From Streptomyces sp. YS415 (GTDB lineage Bacteria; Actinomycetota; Actinomycetes; Streptomycetales; Streptomycetaceae): a DNA stretch of 64,000 nucleotides. Shown here one piece after another: positions 33,601 to 41,308 of this stretch (the stretch's first letter is position 1; every line of letters begins with the position of its first letter). Position numbers and translations under genes: made by a program. Location: contig NZ_JAMJFL010000036.1 of NCBI RefSeq assembly GCF_023544665.1, positions 1 to 64,000 of the forward strand, given 5' to 3'. The notes under the pieces were generated by a model. The model did no database searches and was not told the origin of the DNA. It saw only the letters and a program-made list of their open reading frames with translations.

Positions 33601-33627
33601 GGGTTTTGTGGAACCCCGACAAAACCC
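33601..33627. promoter_or_regulatory. Probable FasR binding site upstream of fabD
   Basis: GGGTTTTGT and ACAAAACCC are perfect inverted arms separated by nine bases. The site lies 64 bases before the fabD start and touches the fasR stop codon. FasR is established as the activator of this operon in S. coelicolor, so this is its most likely target here; binding itself is inferred. Confidence 0.8.
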
Positions 33628-34832
33628 TACGACTGGAGATCGCCGTCGACCAGACGCCCCAGGATGAGCGCGATCCGCAGCGTGAACGCGGAACGTACAT
33701 CGGAAGGCGACCACCCGGTGACGTCAGTCACACGTCGAAGCCGGTAGCGCACGGTGTTGGGATGGACGAACAGCATCCGGGCGGCGCCCTCCAGGCTGCT
33801 CGCCTGCTCCAGGTAGACGGCGAGGGTCTCCAGGAGCGCGGACCCGGCCTCCTCCAGCGGTCTGTAGATCTCCTCCACCAGCTGCTCGCGCGCACTGGGA
33901 TCCCCGGCGATGGCACGTTCCGGAAGCAGGTCGTCCGCCAGGACCGGGCGCGGCGCGTCCTGCCAGGCGGAACAGGCCTTGAGGCCGGCCGCGGCGGCCT
34001 GCGCGGAGCGGGTGGCGGCCAGCAGATCGGGCACGATGGGCCCGGCCACGACGGGTCCGGCGGCATAAGGGCCGATCAGCGACTTGGCGACGGCGAGCGG
34101 ATTGTCGCTGCCGCCGGCGATGACGACGAGCCGGTCGCCGAGCACCCCGGTGAGCACCTGGAGCTTGGCGTGCCGGGCGGCGCGCCGGATGGCCTCCACC
34201 GTCAGCTCGGAGTCCCCGTCGGGGGCGGTCCCGAGGACGACGCACACATGCTCGGGGGAGTTCCAGCCGAGGGCGGCGGCCCGGGACACGGCGCCTTCGT
34301 CGGCCTCGCCGCTGAGCACGGCGTTGACCACCAGGGACTCCAGGCGGGCGTCCCAGGCACCGCGTGCCTCGGCGGCCTGGGCGTAGACCTGGGCGGTGGC
34401 GAAGGCGATCTCCCGGGCGTAGACGAGCAGGGCCTCGCGCAGCACCGACTCGTCGCCCGGGGCCGCCACCTCGTCGATGGCGGACTCCATGACCTCGATC
34501 GTCGTCCGCACCATCTCGACGGTCTGCCGCAGGGTGATCGCCCGGGTCAGCTCACGCGGGGCGGTGCCGAACACGTCGGTGGAGATGGCCTGCGGGGCGT
34601 CGGGGTGCCGGAACCACTCGGTGAAGGCGGCGATGCCGGCCTGCGCCACGAGACCGATCCAGGAACGGTTCTCCGGGGGCATGGCCCGGTACCACGGCAG
34701 CGTCTCGTCCATGCGCGTGATCGCTTGCGCGGCGAGGCTGCCGGAGGACTTCTCCAGCCGCTTCAGGGTGGCGGGGTGCGGGTGGGCGGCGTGCGCTGCG
34801 GCTTCGGGCTCGTGGGCTTCGGGTTCGGGCAC
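33627..34832 (-). CDS. fasR: PucR-type activator of fatty acid synthesis (FasR)
   Basis: Regulator of 401 residues from a GTG start. The long N-terminal region includes AAFTEWFRHPDAPQAIS and a GGDEF-like middle; the DNA-binding PucR HTH is at the C-terminus: SLEGAARMLFVHPNTVRYRL. Position immediately upstream of fabD on the same strand matches S. coelicolor FasR, which activates fabDHPF. An inverted repeat of the right form follows the gene. Confidence 0.92.
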   Translation of the reverse strand: MPEPEAHEPEAAAHAAHPHPATLKRLEKSSGSLAAQAITRMDETLPWYRAMPPENRSWIGLVAQAGIAAFTEWFRHPDAPQAISTDVFGTAPRELTRAITLRQTVEMVRTTIEVMESAIDEVAAPGDESVLREALLVYAREIAFATAQVYAQAAEARGAWDARLESLVVNAVLSGEADEGAVSRAAALGWNSPEHVCVVLGTAPDGDSELTVEAIRRAARHAKLQVLTGVLGDRLVVIAGGSDNPLAVAKSLIGPYAAGPVVAGPIVPDLLAATRSAQAAAAGLKACSAWQDAPRPVLADDLLPERAIAGDPSAREQLVEEIYRPLEEAGSALLETLAVYLEQASSLEGAARMLFVHPNTVRYRLRRVTDVTGWSPSDVRSAFTLRIALILGRLVDGDLQS

Positions 34833-34895
34833 GGGGACAAGAGTGCCTTATCCGGACGGGAGCGTGCGCTGGCGGGGTCTACGGTGGGATCCGTG

Positions 34896-35549
34896 ATGGA
34901 CGTACGGCGCGCCGACGAGCGCTACCCAGGCGGCGACCCGGCGGCAGGAATCGACTCCCGGCACGCCTTCTCCTTCGGCCCGCACTACGACCCCGGCAAC
35001 CTCCGCTTCGGCACGATGATCGCCTGCAACGAGGAGCGGCTGGCCCCCGGAGCGGGCTTCGACGAGCACCCGCACAGCCACACCGAGATCGTCACGTGGG
35101 TCGTGGAGGGCGAGCTGACCCACCGCGACTCCACGGGCCACGAGACGGTCGTCCGTCCCGGGGACGTGCAGCGGCTGAGCGCGGCGGCGGGCGTCCGCCA
35201 CGTGGAGCGCAACGACGGCACCGTCCCCCTCACCTTCGTCCAGACCTGGCTGGCCCCGCTGGCCCCGGGCGGCGACCCGGCGTACGAGATCGTCCACGGC
35301 ATCGCGGACTCCACGCCGTACGCGATCCCCGAGGCCGGAGCGATGCTGCACGTCCGCCGCCTGGCCGCGGGGGAGCGCACCGCGGTCCCGGACGGGGCGT
35401 ACGTCTACGTCCACGTGGTCCGCGGCGAGGTACGGCTGGCCGGGCAGACGCTGGGGGCGGGGGACGCGGCGCGGATCAGCGGGGCGAAGGACGTGGAGGC
35501 GGTCGGTTTGACGGGCGCGGAGCTGCTGATGTGGGACATGGCCGGTTAG
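34896..35549 (+). CDS. Pirin-family bicupin
   Basis: Pirin/YhaK-like protein of 217 residues. The metal-binding motif is in the N-terminal cupin: FDEHPHSHTEIVTWVVEGEL followed by HRDSTGH. Relatives are quercetin dioxygenases or regulatory pirins. ATG 34896 has GGTGGG seven bases upstream; a GTG one codon earlier is the alternative. It is divergent from fasR across 60 bases. It overlaps the convergent hydrolase gene by four bases. Confidence 0.9.
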   Translation: MDVRRADERYPGGDPAAGIDSRHAFSFGPHYDPGNLRFGTMIACNEERLAPGAGFDEHPHSHTEIVTWVVEGELTHRDSTGHETVVRPGDVQRLSAAAGVRHVERNDGTVPLTFVQTWLAPLAPGGDPAYEIVHGIADSTPYAIPEAGAMLHVRRLAAGERTAVPDGAYVYVHVVRGEVRLAGQTLGAGDAARISGAKDVEAVGLTGAELLMWDMAG

Positions 35550-36358
35550 CGCAGCTCGGCCAGGACCGCGTCGGTGAGTTCCGGCCACACCTGCACCGCC
35601 CAGGGCCCGAACGCCCGGTCCGTGAGCGCCACGCACGCCGCCCCGGCCGCCGGGTCGATCCACAGGAAGGTGCCGGACTGGCCGAAGTGGCCGAAGGTGC
35701 GCGGCGAGGAGGAGGAGCCGGTCCAGTGGGGGGACTTGCCGTCGCGGATCTCGAAGCCGAGGCCCCAGTCGTTCGGGTTCTGGTGGCCGTACCCCGGAAG
35801 CACGCCCTTCGTGCCCGGGTACTGCACCGTCATCGCCTCCGCCACCGTCCGCGGGTCCAGCAGCCGCGGCGCCTGCACCTCCGCCGCGAAGCGGGCCAGG
35901 TCGTCCACCGTGGAGACGCCGTCCTTCGCCGGAGAGCCCTCCAGGGACGTCGACGTCATCCCCAGCGGCTCCAGCACCGCCTGCCGCAGGTACTCCGCGA
36001 ACGGGATGTCCGTGGCCTTCGCGATGTGGTCCCCGAGCTGCTCGAAACCGGCGTTGGAGTACAGCCGCCGCTCCCCGGCAGGAGCCATTACCCGGTGTTC
36101 GTCGAAGGCCAGGCCCGAGGTGTGGGCGAGGAGGTGACGGACCGTCGAGCCGGCCGGACCCGCCGGTTCGTCGAGCTCGACCGCCCCCTCCTCGTACGCC
36201 ACCAGCGCGGCGTAGGCCGCCAAGGGCTTGGTGACCGAGGCGAGCGGGAAGCGGTGCGCGCCCGGACCGTGCGACCCGAGGACCGTTCCGTCGGCCCGTA
36301 CGACGGCCGCGGCGGCGGTGGTGACCGGCCAGTTGTCGATCAACGCGAGGCTCTTCAT
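35546..36358 (-). CDS. Beta-lactamase-fold serine hydrolase
   Basis: Penicillin-binding-protein-like hydrolase of 270 residues, with SVTK as nucleophile motif (FPLASVTKPLAAY), YSN (RLYSNAGFEQLG) and a C-terminal HFGQSG in place of KTG. No signal peptide, so probably an esterase or peptidase acting inside the cell rather than a resistance enzyme. It begins MKSLALIDNWPVTTAAAAVV. The next gene upstream, a GNAT, lies 20 bases away on the same strand and may be co-transcribed. Confidence 0.88.
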   Translation of the reverse strand: MKSLALIDNWPVTTAAAAVVRADGTVLGSHGPGAHRFPLASVTKPLAAYAALVAYEEGAVELDEPAGPAGSTVRHLLAHTSGLAFDEHRVMAPAGERRLYSNAGFEQLGDHIAKATDIPFAEYLRQAVLEPLGMTSTSLEGSPAKDGVSTVDDLARFAAEVQAPRLLDPRTVAEAMTVQYPGTKGVLPGYGHQNPNDWGLGFEIRDGKSPHWTGSSSSPRTFGHFGQSGTFLWIDPAAGAACVALTDRAFGPWAVQVWPELTDAVLAELR

Positions 36359-36378
36359 GGCACCGAGCCTAAAGGGGC

Positions 36379-36849
36379 TCAGAGCATCAGCCGCATGAAG
36401 GGGTCCGGCGTACGCCCGAAGCCCAGCGAGGCGTACAGCGGCTCGGCGTCGGGGGAGGCCGTGAGGTCGACCTGGCCGACGCCCCGCTCGCGGAACCACT
36501 CCAGCAGTGCCTCCATGCAGGCGCGGGCGTAGCCGCGGCGGCGGGCGTCCGGATCGGTGGCCACGCTGAAGACGTATCCGGACACTCCGCGCGGGTTGGC
36601 CGGCTTGCCGATCCGGTACTCCACCGTCCCCGCCACCAGCGCCGCGAGGGCGCCCGGCCGGTCCGGATGATCGACGACGAAGGCGGCGAAGCCGCCGTCC
36701 GGCTCGGCCAGCCGCGCCCGCAGGCCCGCCAGCCCGGCCGGGTGCCAATCGGTGGAGGTGTCGGCTCCGGGCAGCGAATCGATCATCACCTGGCGCAGCC
36801 GGAGCACCTCGGCGGCGTCCTCGGCGGTGGCACGGCGTACGAGACTCAT
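36379..36849 (-). CDS. GNAT-family N-acetyltransferase
   Basis: Acetyl-CoA-dependent transferase of 156 residues. The CoA-binding motif A is VFSVATDPDARRRGYARACM, followed by the DLTASPDAEPLYASLGFGR end. ATG 36849 begins MSLVRRATAEDAAEVLRL. It is divergent from a MerR gene across 97 bases that hold a MerR-type promoter. The acceptor is unknown. Confidence 0.88.
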   Translation of the reverse strand: MSLVRRATAEDAAEVLRLRQVMIDSLPGADTSTDWHPAGLAGLRARLAEPDGGFAAFVVDHPDRPGALAALVAGTVEYRIGKPANPRGVSGYVFSVATDPDARRRGYARACMEALLEWFRERGVGQVDLTASPDAEPLYASLGFGRTPDPFMRLML

Positions 36850-36908
36850 GGCCGGCACGCTAGTCACGGCGATCACGTCATGTCCCGTGGTTTTCTGCCC
36901 TGTTCCGC

Positions 36909-36939
36909 TTGCTTGGAGTGCACTCGAAGGCCATAGCGT
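36909..36939 (+). promoter_or_regulatory. MerR-type promoter with 19-base spacer
   Basis: A -35-like TTGCTT (36909-36914) and a -10-like TAGCGT (36934-36939) are 19 bases apart. The spacer and -35 hold the near-palindrome CTTGGAGTGCACTCGAAG (36912-36929). This over-long spacer with central dyad is the hallmark of MerR-controlled promoters, so the MerR gene is probably self-regulated. Confidence 0.75.
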
Positions 36940-36946
36940 TGAGGCC

Positions 36947-37411
36947 ATGACGGTGATGGAGACCACGGGCACCCAGGCCGACACCTGCGCGGGACCGCCG
37001 CAGTCCGACCGGCGCCCGGACGGCCAGGACAGCTACACGATCAGCGAGGTCGCCGCGCTCACCGGCCTGACCGCGCACACCCTGCGCTGGTACGAGCGCA
37101 TCGGCCTGATGCCGCACATCGACCGCTCGCACACCGGCCAGCGCCGCTACAGCAACCGCGACCTCGACTGGCTCGACCTCGTCGGCAAGCTGCGGCTGAC
37201 CGGTATGCCGGTCGCCGACATGGTCCGGTACGCCGAGCTGGTGCGCGAGGGCGACCACACCTACGGCGCGCGCTACGAACTGCTGGAGGAGACCCGCCGG
37301 GACGTCCTGGCCCGGATCGCGGAACTCCAGGACACGCTCGCCGTGCTCGACCGCAAGATCGCTTTCTACGGCGACGCCGGGCGCGCCCTGGCGTCGGAGA
37401 GGCCCCGATGA
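36947..37411 (+). CDS. MerR-family transcriptional regulator
   Basis: Regulator of 154 residues with the MerR HTH YTISEVAALTGLTAHTLRWY followed by ERIGL and a coiled-coil dimer helix (LLEETRRDVLARIAELQDTL). No metal-binding cysteines are visible in the C-terminus, so it probably senses an organic or redox signal. It starts seven bases after the -10-like element, and its stop overlaps the aldo/keto reductase start (ATGA). It should control its own operon. Confidence 0.92.
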   Translation: MTVMETTGTQADTCAGPPQSDRRPDGQDSYTISEVAALTGLTAHTLRWYERIGLMPHIDRSHTGQRRYSNRDLDWLDLVGKLRLTGMPVADMVRYAELVREGDHTYGARYELLEETRRDVLARIAELQDTLAVLDRKIAFYGDAGRALASERPR

Positions 37412-38427
37412 CCGAGAACAGCACGATCGCGACCGCACGCCTGGGCGACACCGGCCCCGAGACCGGGGTCCAGGGCCTCGGGTGCATGGGCATGAGCTTC
37501 GCCTACGGCCCCTCGGACGCGAAGGAGTCCAGGGCCACCCTGGAACGGGCCCTGGAACTGGGCGTCACCCTGTACGACACGGCGGACGCCTACGGCGCCG
37601 GCGAGAACGAACGCTTTCTGTCCCCCTTCTTCAACGCCCACCGCGACGAGGTCGTCATCGCGACCAAATTCGCCCTGTCGATCCCGCCGGACGACCCGAC
37701 GCGCCGGATCATCCGCAACGACGCGCCCTACGTCCGCCAGGCCGTCGAGGCGAGCCTGAAGCGCCTGGACGTCGACGTCATCGACCTCTACTACATGCAC
37801 CGCCGGGACGTGAACGTCCCCATCGAGGAGACCGTCGCCGTCATGGCCGAGCTGGTGCGCGAGGGCAAGGTCAAGCACCTGGGCCTGAGCGAGGTCACCG
37901 CCGCCGAACTGCGGGCCGCGCACGCCGTGCACCCGATCGCCGCCGTGCAGTCGGAGTGGTCGCTGTTCAGCCGGGACATCGAGGCGCAGGTGGTGCCGGC
38001 GACCCGGGAGCTGGGCGTGGCGCTGGTGCCGTACTCCCCGCTCGGCCGGGGCTTCCTCGCGGGCTCCTTCGGCTCCGCCGACAAGGACCTCACGGCCGAC
38101 GATTTCCGCCGCGCGCAGCCCCGCTTCACCGGCGAGAACGCCGCGGCGAACGCGGCCCTGCTGGCGCCCATCCGCGAGATCGCCGACTCCCACGGCGCCT
38201 CTCTGGGCCAGATCGCCCTGGCCTGGGTGCAGCAGCAGGCGACGGTCCACGCCCTCCCGGTCGTCCCGATCCCGGGCACCCGCAAGCCGAGCCGGGTGGA
38301 GGAGAACACGGCGGCCACCCGGATCGTCCTGACGGAGGAGGAACTGGGGCGGCTGGAGCCGATCGCGGAGCGGGTGGCGGGCGACCGGTACGCGGACATG
38401 ACGTTCACGTCCGCGGGACGCGCGTAG
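37408..38427 (+). CDS. Aldo/keto reductase
   Basis: NADPH-dependent aldehyde/ketone reductase of 339 residues, of the YakC/AKR13 type. The catalytic set is Asp in LYDTADAYGAGENE with its Tyr, Lys in VVIATKFAL and His in YYMHRRD; the cofactor loop is PIPGTRKPSRVEEN. It is translationally coupled to the MerR gene, so it likely detoxifies the carbonyl sensed by that regulator. A DUF4429 gene converges four bases downstream. Confidence 0.93.
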   Translation: MTENSTIATARLGDTGPETGVQGLGCMGMSFAYGPSDAKESRATLERALELGVTLYDTADAYGAGENERFLSPFFNAHRDEVVIATKFALSIPPDDPTRRIIRNDAPYVRQAVEASLKRLDVDVIDLYYMHRRDVNVPIEETVAVMAELVREGKVKHLGLSEVTAAELRAAHAVHPIAAVQSEWSLFSRDIEAQVVPATRELGVALVPYSPLGRGFLAGSFGSADKDLTADDFRRAQPRFTGENAAANAALLAPIREIADSHGASLGQIALAWVQQQATVHALPVVPIPGTRKPSRVEENTAATRIVLTEEELGRLEPIAERVAGDRYADMTFTSAGRA

Positions 38428-38431
38428 TTCT

Positions 38432-39277
38432 TTACAGCTCGGCCAGCAGCTCGGCCTTCTTGGAGGAGAACTCCTCGTCGGTGACGAGCCCGGCCTCGTG
38501 CAGCTCCCCGAGATGGCGGATCCGCTCGGCGATGTCGGCGGGGTCCCGGCGCGGCGCGGCCACCGCCGGGACGGCCGGCCCCGCCGAGCGCACCGCGGCG
38601 AGCACGGCCGCGGCGAACGGCAGCGACTCGTGCACCGGCCCGTATCCCAGCCCGAACACCACGGCGGCCGGGTCCTGGTCGACCTGCGCGGGCGGCGCGG
38701 CCACGTCGCGCCGCAGCAGCCGCAGATGCCCCTCGAAGACCTCGGGGGAGCGCCACTCGACCCCGCTCAGGTCGCCGATCGTGAAGGACTGGTCCCCCGC
38801 CTTCCACTTCGCGGAGGACGCGCCCGTCCAGAACCAGCGGAACGCCACCGTCCGCCCGTCGAAGGACGCCTTCGCGTCGTAGGCCTTGAAGGACCGCGGG
38901 GCCTCCGGCGCCGCCACCAGGAACCGGTCCGCCGGACCGGACTCCTTCAGCTGCGCCCGCAGTTCGTCGGCGTAGTACTCGGCGAGCGTCTCCCGCTCGG
39001 CCGGCAGCACCAGCCGGTACGGATCGCAGCCTTCCTTCAGCTGCCCGCCGGCCGCCTCCATCAGCGGATCGGCCCCGGCCCTCGGCTCGGCGCGCAGCAC
39101 CACGGTCCCGCGTCGGCCGGGCGTCAGCGTCACCGCCGAGATCGCCGCCAGCGGCACCCGCCGCTCCCCGAGCGCCTGGAACAGCTTGGGTGTCCGAATC
39201 CCCCGTTCGTAACGGATGAGCACGGAGTCGGACTCGAACTCCCAGGCGGCATGAAATCCGGCCAGTACGTCACCCAT
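38432..39277 (-). CDS. DUF4429 protein with C-terminal SHOCT motif
   Basis: Actinobacterial protein of unknown function, 281 residues. Two PH-like DUF4429 repeats are suggested by AAWEFESDSVLIRYERGIRTP and the later AKASFDGRTVAFRWFWTG. It ends in a SHOCT-type helix (IRHLGELHEAGLVTDEEFSSKKAELLAEL split across the last 30 residues), an oligomerisation motif. The ATG at 39277 is chosen; one three codons earlier is possible. No clear partner. Confidence 0.85.
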   Translation of the reverse strand: MGDVLAGFHAAWEFESDSVLIRYERGIRTPKLFQALGERRVPLAAISAVTLTPGRRGTVVLRAEPRAGADPLMEAAGGQLKEGCDPYRLVLPAERETLAEYYADELRAQLKESGPADRFLVAAPEAPRSFKAYDAKASFDGRTVAFRWFWTGASSAKWKAGDQSFTIGDLSGVEWRSPEVFEGHLRLLRRDVAAPPAQVDQDPAAVVFGLGYGPVHESLPFAAAVLAAVRSAGPAVPAVAAPRRDPADIAERIRHLGELHEAGLVTDEEFSSKKAELLAEL

Positions 39278-39344
39278 GCGGCTCATCGTATGCGGCACGA
39301 GCTCCTCCGTCGCCTCCCCGCGCAGACCGTAGTTTCTGCGCCCT

Positions 39345-40562
39345 CTACGCGCGTCCGACCGGTGTGGTGCCGGACAAACCCTCCCGGCAGGCTTCGTCAT
39401 CGCCCGCGCAGGCCACCGCGTCGTACGCGCCGACCCCGATCTGCGCGAGGTTGCGCACGCTGTCCGTGCCGGGCTCGAAGTACCCGCTGTGCCCCTCGGC
39501 CTCCCGTGCCGACAGCACCCGCGCCCCGAACGCCGAGGACATCGGATCCGCCCCGTGCCCGAGCCCGCCGAGCTCCAGGTACGGCACGTCCTGCACCCAG
39601 TCGTCCGCGTCCCGCATCGCCCACACCCGCGCCGAGGTGCCCAGGTTGGCCGCCTTCGCCACGCGCATGCCGGGGCTGCCCGCCACCGCGATGTCCGCGA
39701 CCCGGCCGGGCAGCGTCCGCGCCGCGACCCCGCACACCACCGAGCCGTAGCTGTGGCAGAACAGGGAGACCGGCGAGCTGCCGGGCAGCGCCCGCACCAG
39801 CGCGTTCAGCCGTACGGCGCCGCCGTGGGCGCGCCCCGCCGTGGCCGAGTCGAGGCCGAGGCCGCCGGGGGCGGTGTAGTCGGCCCAGGCGATCACGGCC
39901 GTACGCGTCGACGGGTCCGCCCGGCGCTCGGCCGCGTACAGCGACTTCGCCATGCCGACCGGCGCCGAGTACTTGCGGTAGGTGCGCTGGAAGGTGAGCA
40001 CATCGGTGTCGACGCCGGGGACGACCACCGAGACCCGCTCGGCCCGGTCCAGGTTGCCGAAGACCTCGGCGACCCGGCCGGAGCCCGCCGGGTCGAAGGC
40101 GAGGATGCGCCGGCCGGGGCTCATCAGGGCCTCGTAGCGGTCCATCCGGCGGCCGGCCTCGCGCTGTCCCGCGGGCGTGAGCCGGCTGTCGTGCAGGCGT
40201 TTGCGCTCCGGCTTGCGGGCCTGCGCCAGCGCGAGGCGGTTGGCGCGGTAGCGCAGCCGGACCGGGGCGCCGTTCATGTTGCCCACCGCGAGCGGATAGC
40301 GGCGCACCAGGGCGGTGCGCTGGTCAGCGGTGAGCGAGGCGAAGAAGCGGGTCAGCCGGGCCGGGGCGGAGTCCGTGTCCGGCAGCTCGCGGCCGCCGAT
40401 CCGGCCGTGCTCCCAGGCGGAACGCGAGACCTCGAGCGCGGGCGTGGGGCGCTGGTCGCGCAGCGCGGTCCAGCCGGTGGTCGCCAGCATGACGAACACC
40501 ACGGCCAGCGCGAGCAGAACGCGCCACACGTTCAGTTGCGGGGACGTGTCGAAGGAAGTCAC
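39345..40562 (-). CDS. Membrane-anchored alpha/beta hydrolase (DUF1023)
   Basis: Hydrolase of 405 residues with one N-terminal membrane helix (WRVLLALAVVFVMLATTGW) and an outer catalytic domain. The nucleophile elbow is FCHSYGSVVCG, with an acid in DDWVQD and His in AEGHSGYF. DUF1023 members are common in Streptomyces and uncharacterised. Cys pairs near the C-terminus suggest extracellular location. It stands as a single gene between DUF4429 and a TetR gene. Confidence 0.87.
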   Translation of the reverse strand: MTSFDTSPQLNVWRVLLALAVVFVMLATTGWTALRDQRPTPALEVSRSAWEHGRIGGRELPDTDSAPARLTRFFASLTADQRTALVRRYPLAVGNMNGAPVRLRYRANRLALAQARKPERKRLHDSRLTPAGQREAGRRMDRYEALMSPGRRILAFDPAGSGRVAEVFGNLDRAERVSVVVPGVDTDVLTFQRTYRKYSAPVGMAKSLYAAERRADPSTRTAVIAWADYTAPGGLGLDSATAGRAHGGAVRLNALVRALPGSSPVSLFCHSYGSVVCGVAARTLPGRVADIAVAGSPGMRVAKAANLGTSARVWAMRDADDWVQDVPYLELGGLGHGADPMSSAFGARVLSAREAEGHSGYFEPGTDSVRNLAQIGVGAYDAVACAGDDEACREGLSGTTPVGRA

Positions 40563-40616
40563 TGGGAGGACACACTAGGAGAACGAACGTGTCTCGCGGT
40601 AACCGAGTGACGGGGA

Positions 40617-41243
40617 TCACGTTTTGCGCCAGCTCTGGGTGAGAGCGGGCTCCACCTGCTCCAGATAGGCGACGGTCAGCGCCCGGATGCCCTCCAGGCT
40701 GACGTCCTCGCTCATGCTCCACTGCCGCCCGGTGACCCGCATGACCCCGCCGAACACCGCGACCGCGAGCCGGGGCCGCGGATCGGCGTCCACGTCGACG
40801 CCCTCCCGCTCGGCGAGCACCCGCGCGATCCGCTCCTCGGTCTCCGCCGAGCGCCGCAGATGCGCGGCGAGCAGCGCGGGCGTCGCCTCCATCACCCGGT
40901 ACATCCGCAGATACAGCTCCACCGGCACCACGGACTCGATGACCTCGTGCAGCCCGTCCCAGCCCTCCACCACGGCCTGCCGCAGCGCCCGCATCGGCGC
41001 CTCCCCGGCCGGCCGCAGCCGCACCGCCTCGACGTAGTGCGCCTCCGCCATCTCCTGTACGGCGAAGGCGGCCTCCTCCTTGTTGGTGAAGTAGCGGAAG
41101 AAGGTGCGCTGGGAGACCTCGACGGCGTCGGCGATGTCGTCGACCGTCGTCTCGTCGTATCCGCGGGTGGTGAACAGCTCCAGGGCCGAGCGCAGCAGTG
41201 CGTCACGGGTGCGCTGCTTCTTGCGGTCACGCAGTGTTTGCAT
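40617..41243 (-). CDS. TetR-family regulator of the adjacent MFS exporter
   Basis: Regulator of 208 residues; HTH TTVDDIADAVEVSQRTFFRYF. It is divergent from an MFS exporter gene across 65 bases containing a perfect palindrome. Repression of the pump, relieved by its substrate, is the standard arrangement and the likely function. Confidence 0.93.
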   Translation of the reverse strand: MQTLRDRKKQRTRDALLRSALELFTTRGYDETTVDDIADAVEVSQRTFFRYFTNKEEAAFAVQEMAEAHYVEAVRLRPAGEAPMRALRQAVVEGWDGLHEVIESVVPVELYLRMYRVMEATPALLAAHLRRSAETEERIARVLAEREGVDVDADPRPRLAVAVFGGVMRVTGRQWSMSEDVSLEGIRALTVAYLEQVEPALTQSWRKT

Positions 41244-41247
41244 ATCC

Positions 41248-41260
41248 GTCAGTTACTGAC
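41248..41260. promoter_or_regulatory. TetR operator candidate in the tetR/MFS gap
   Basis: GTCAG-TTA-CTGAC is a perfect palindrome, five bases upstream of the tetR start and about 50 before the MFS start. Confidence 0.6.
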
Positions 41261-41308
41261 TTGTGAAACGGTTTGTCAATTGTCAGAGGCTGTCATTAGC
41301 CTCGCGGC

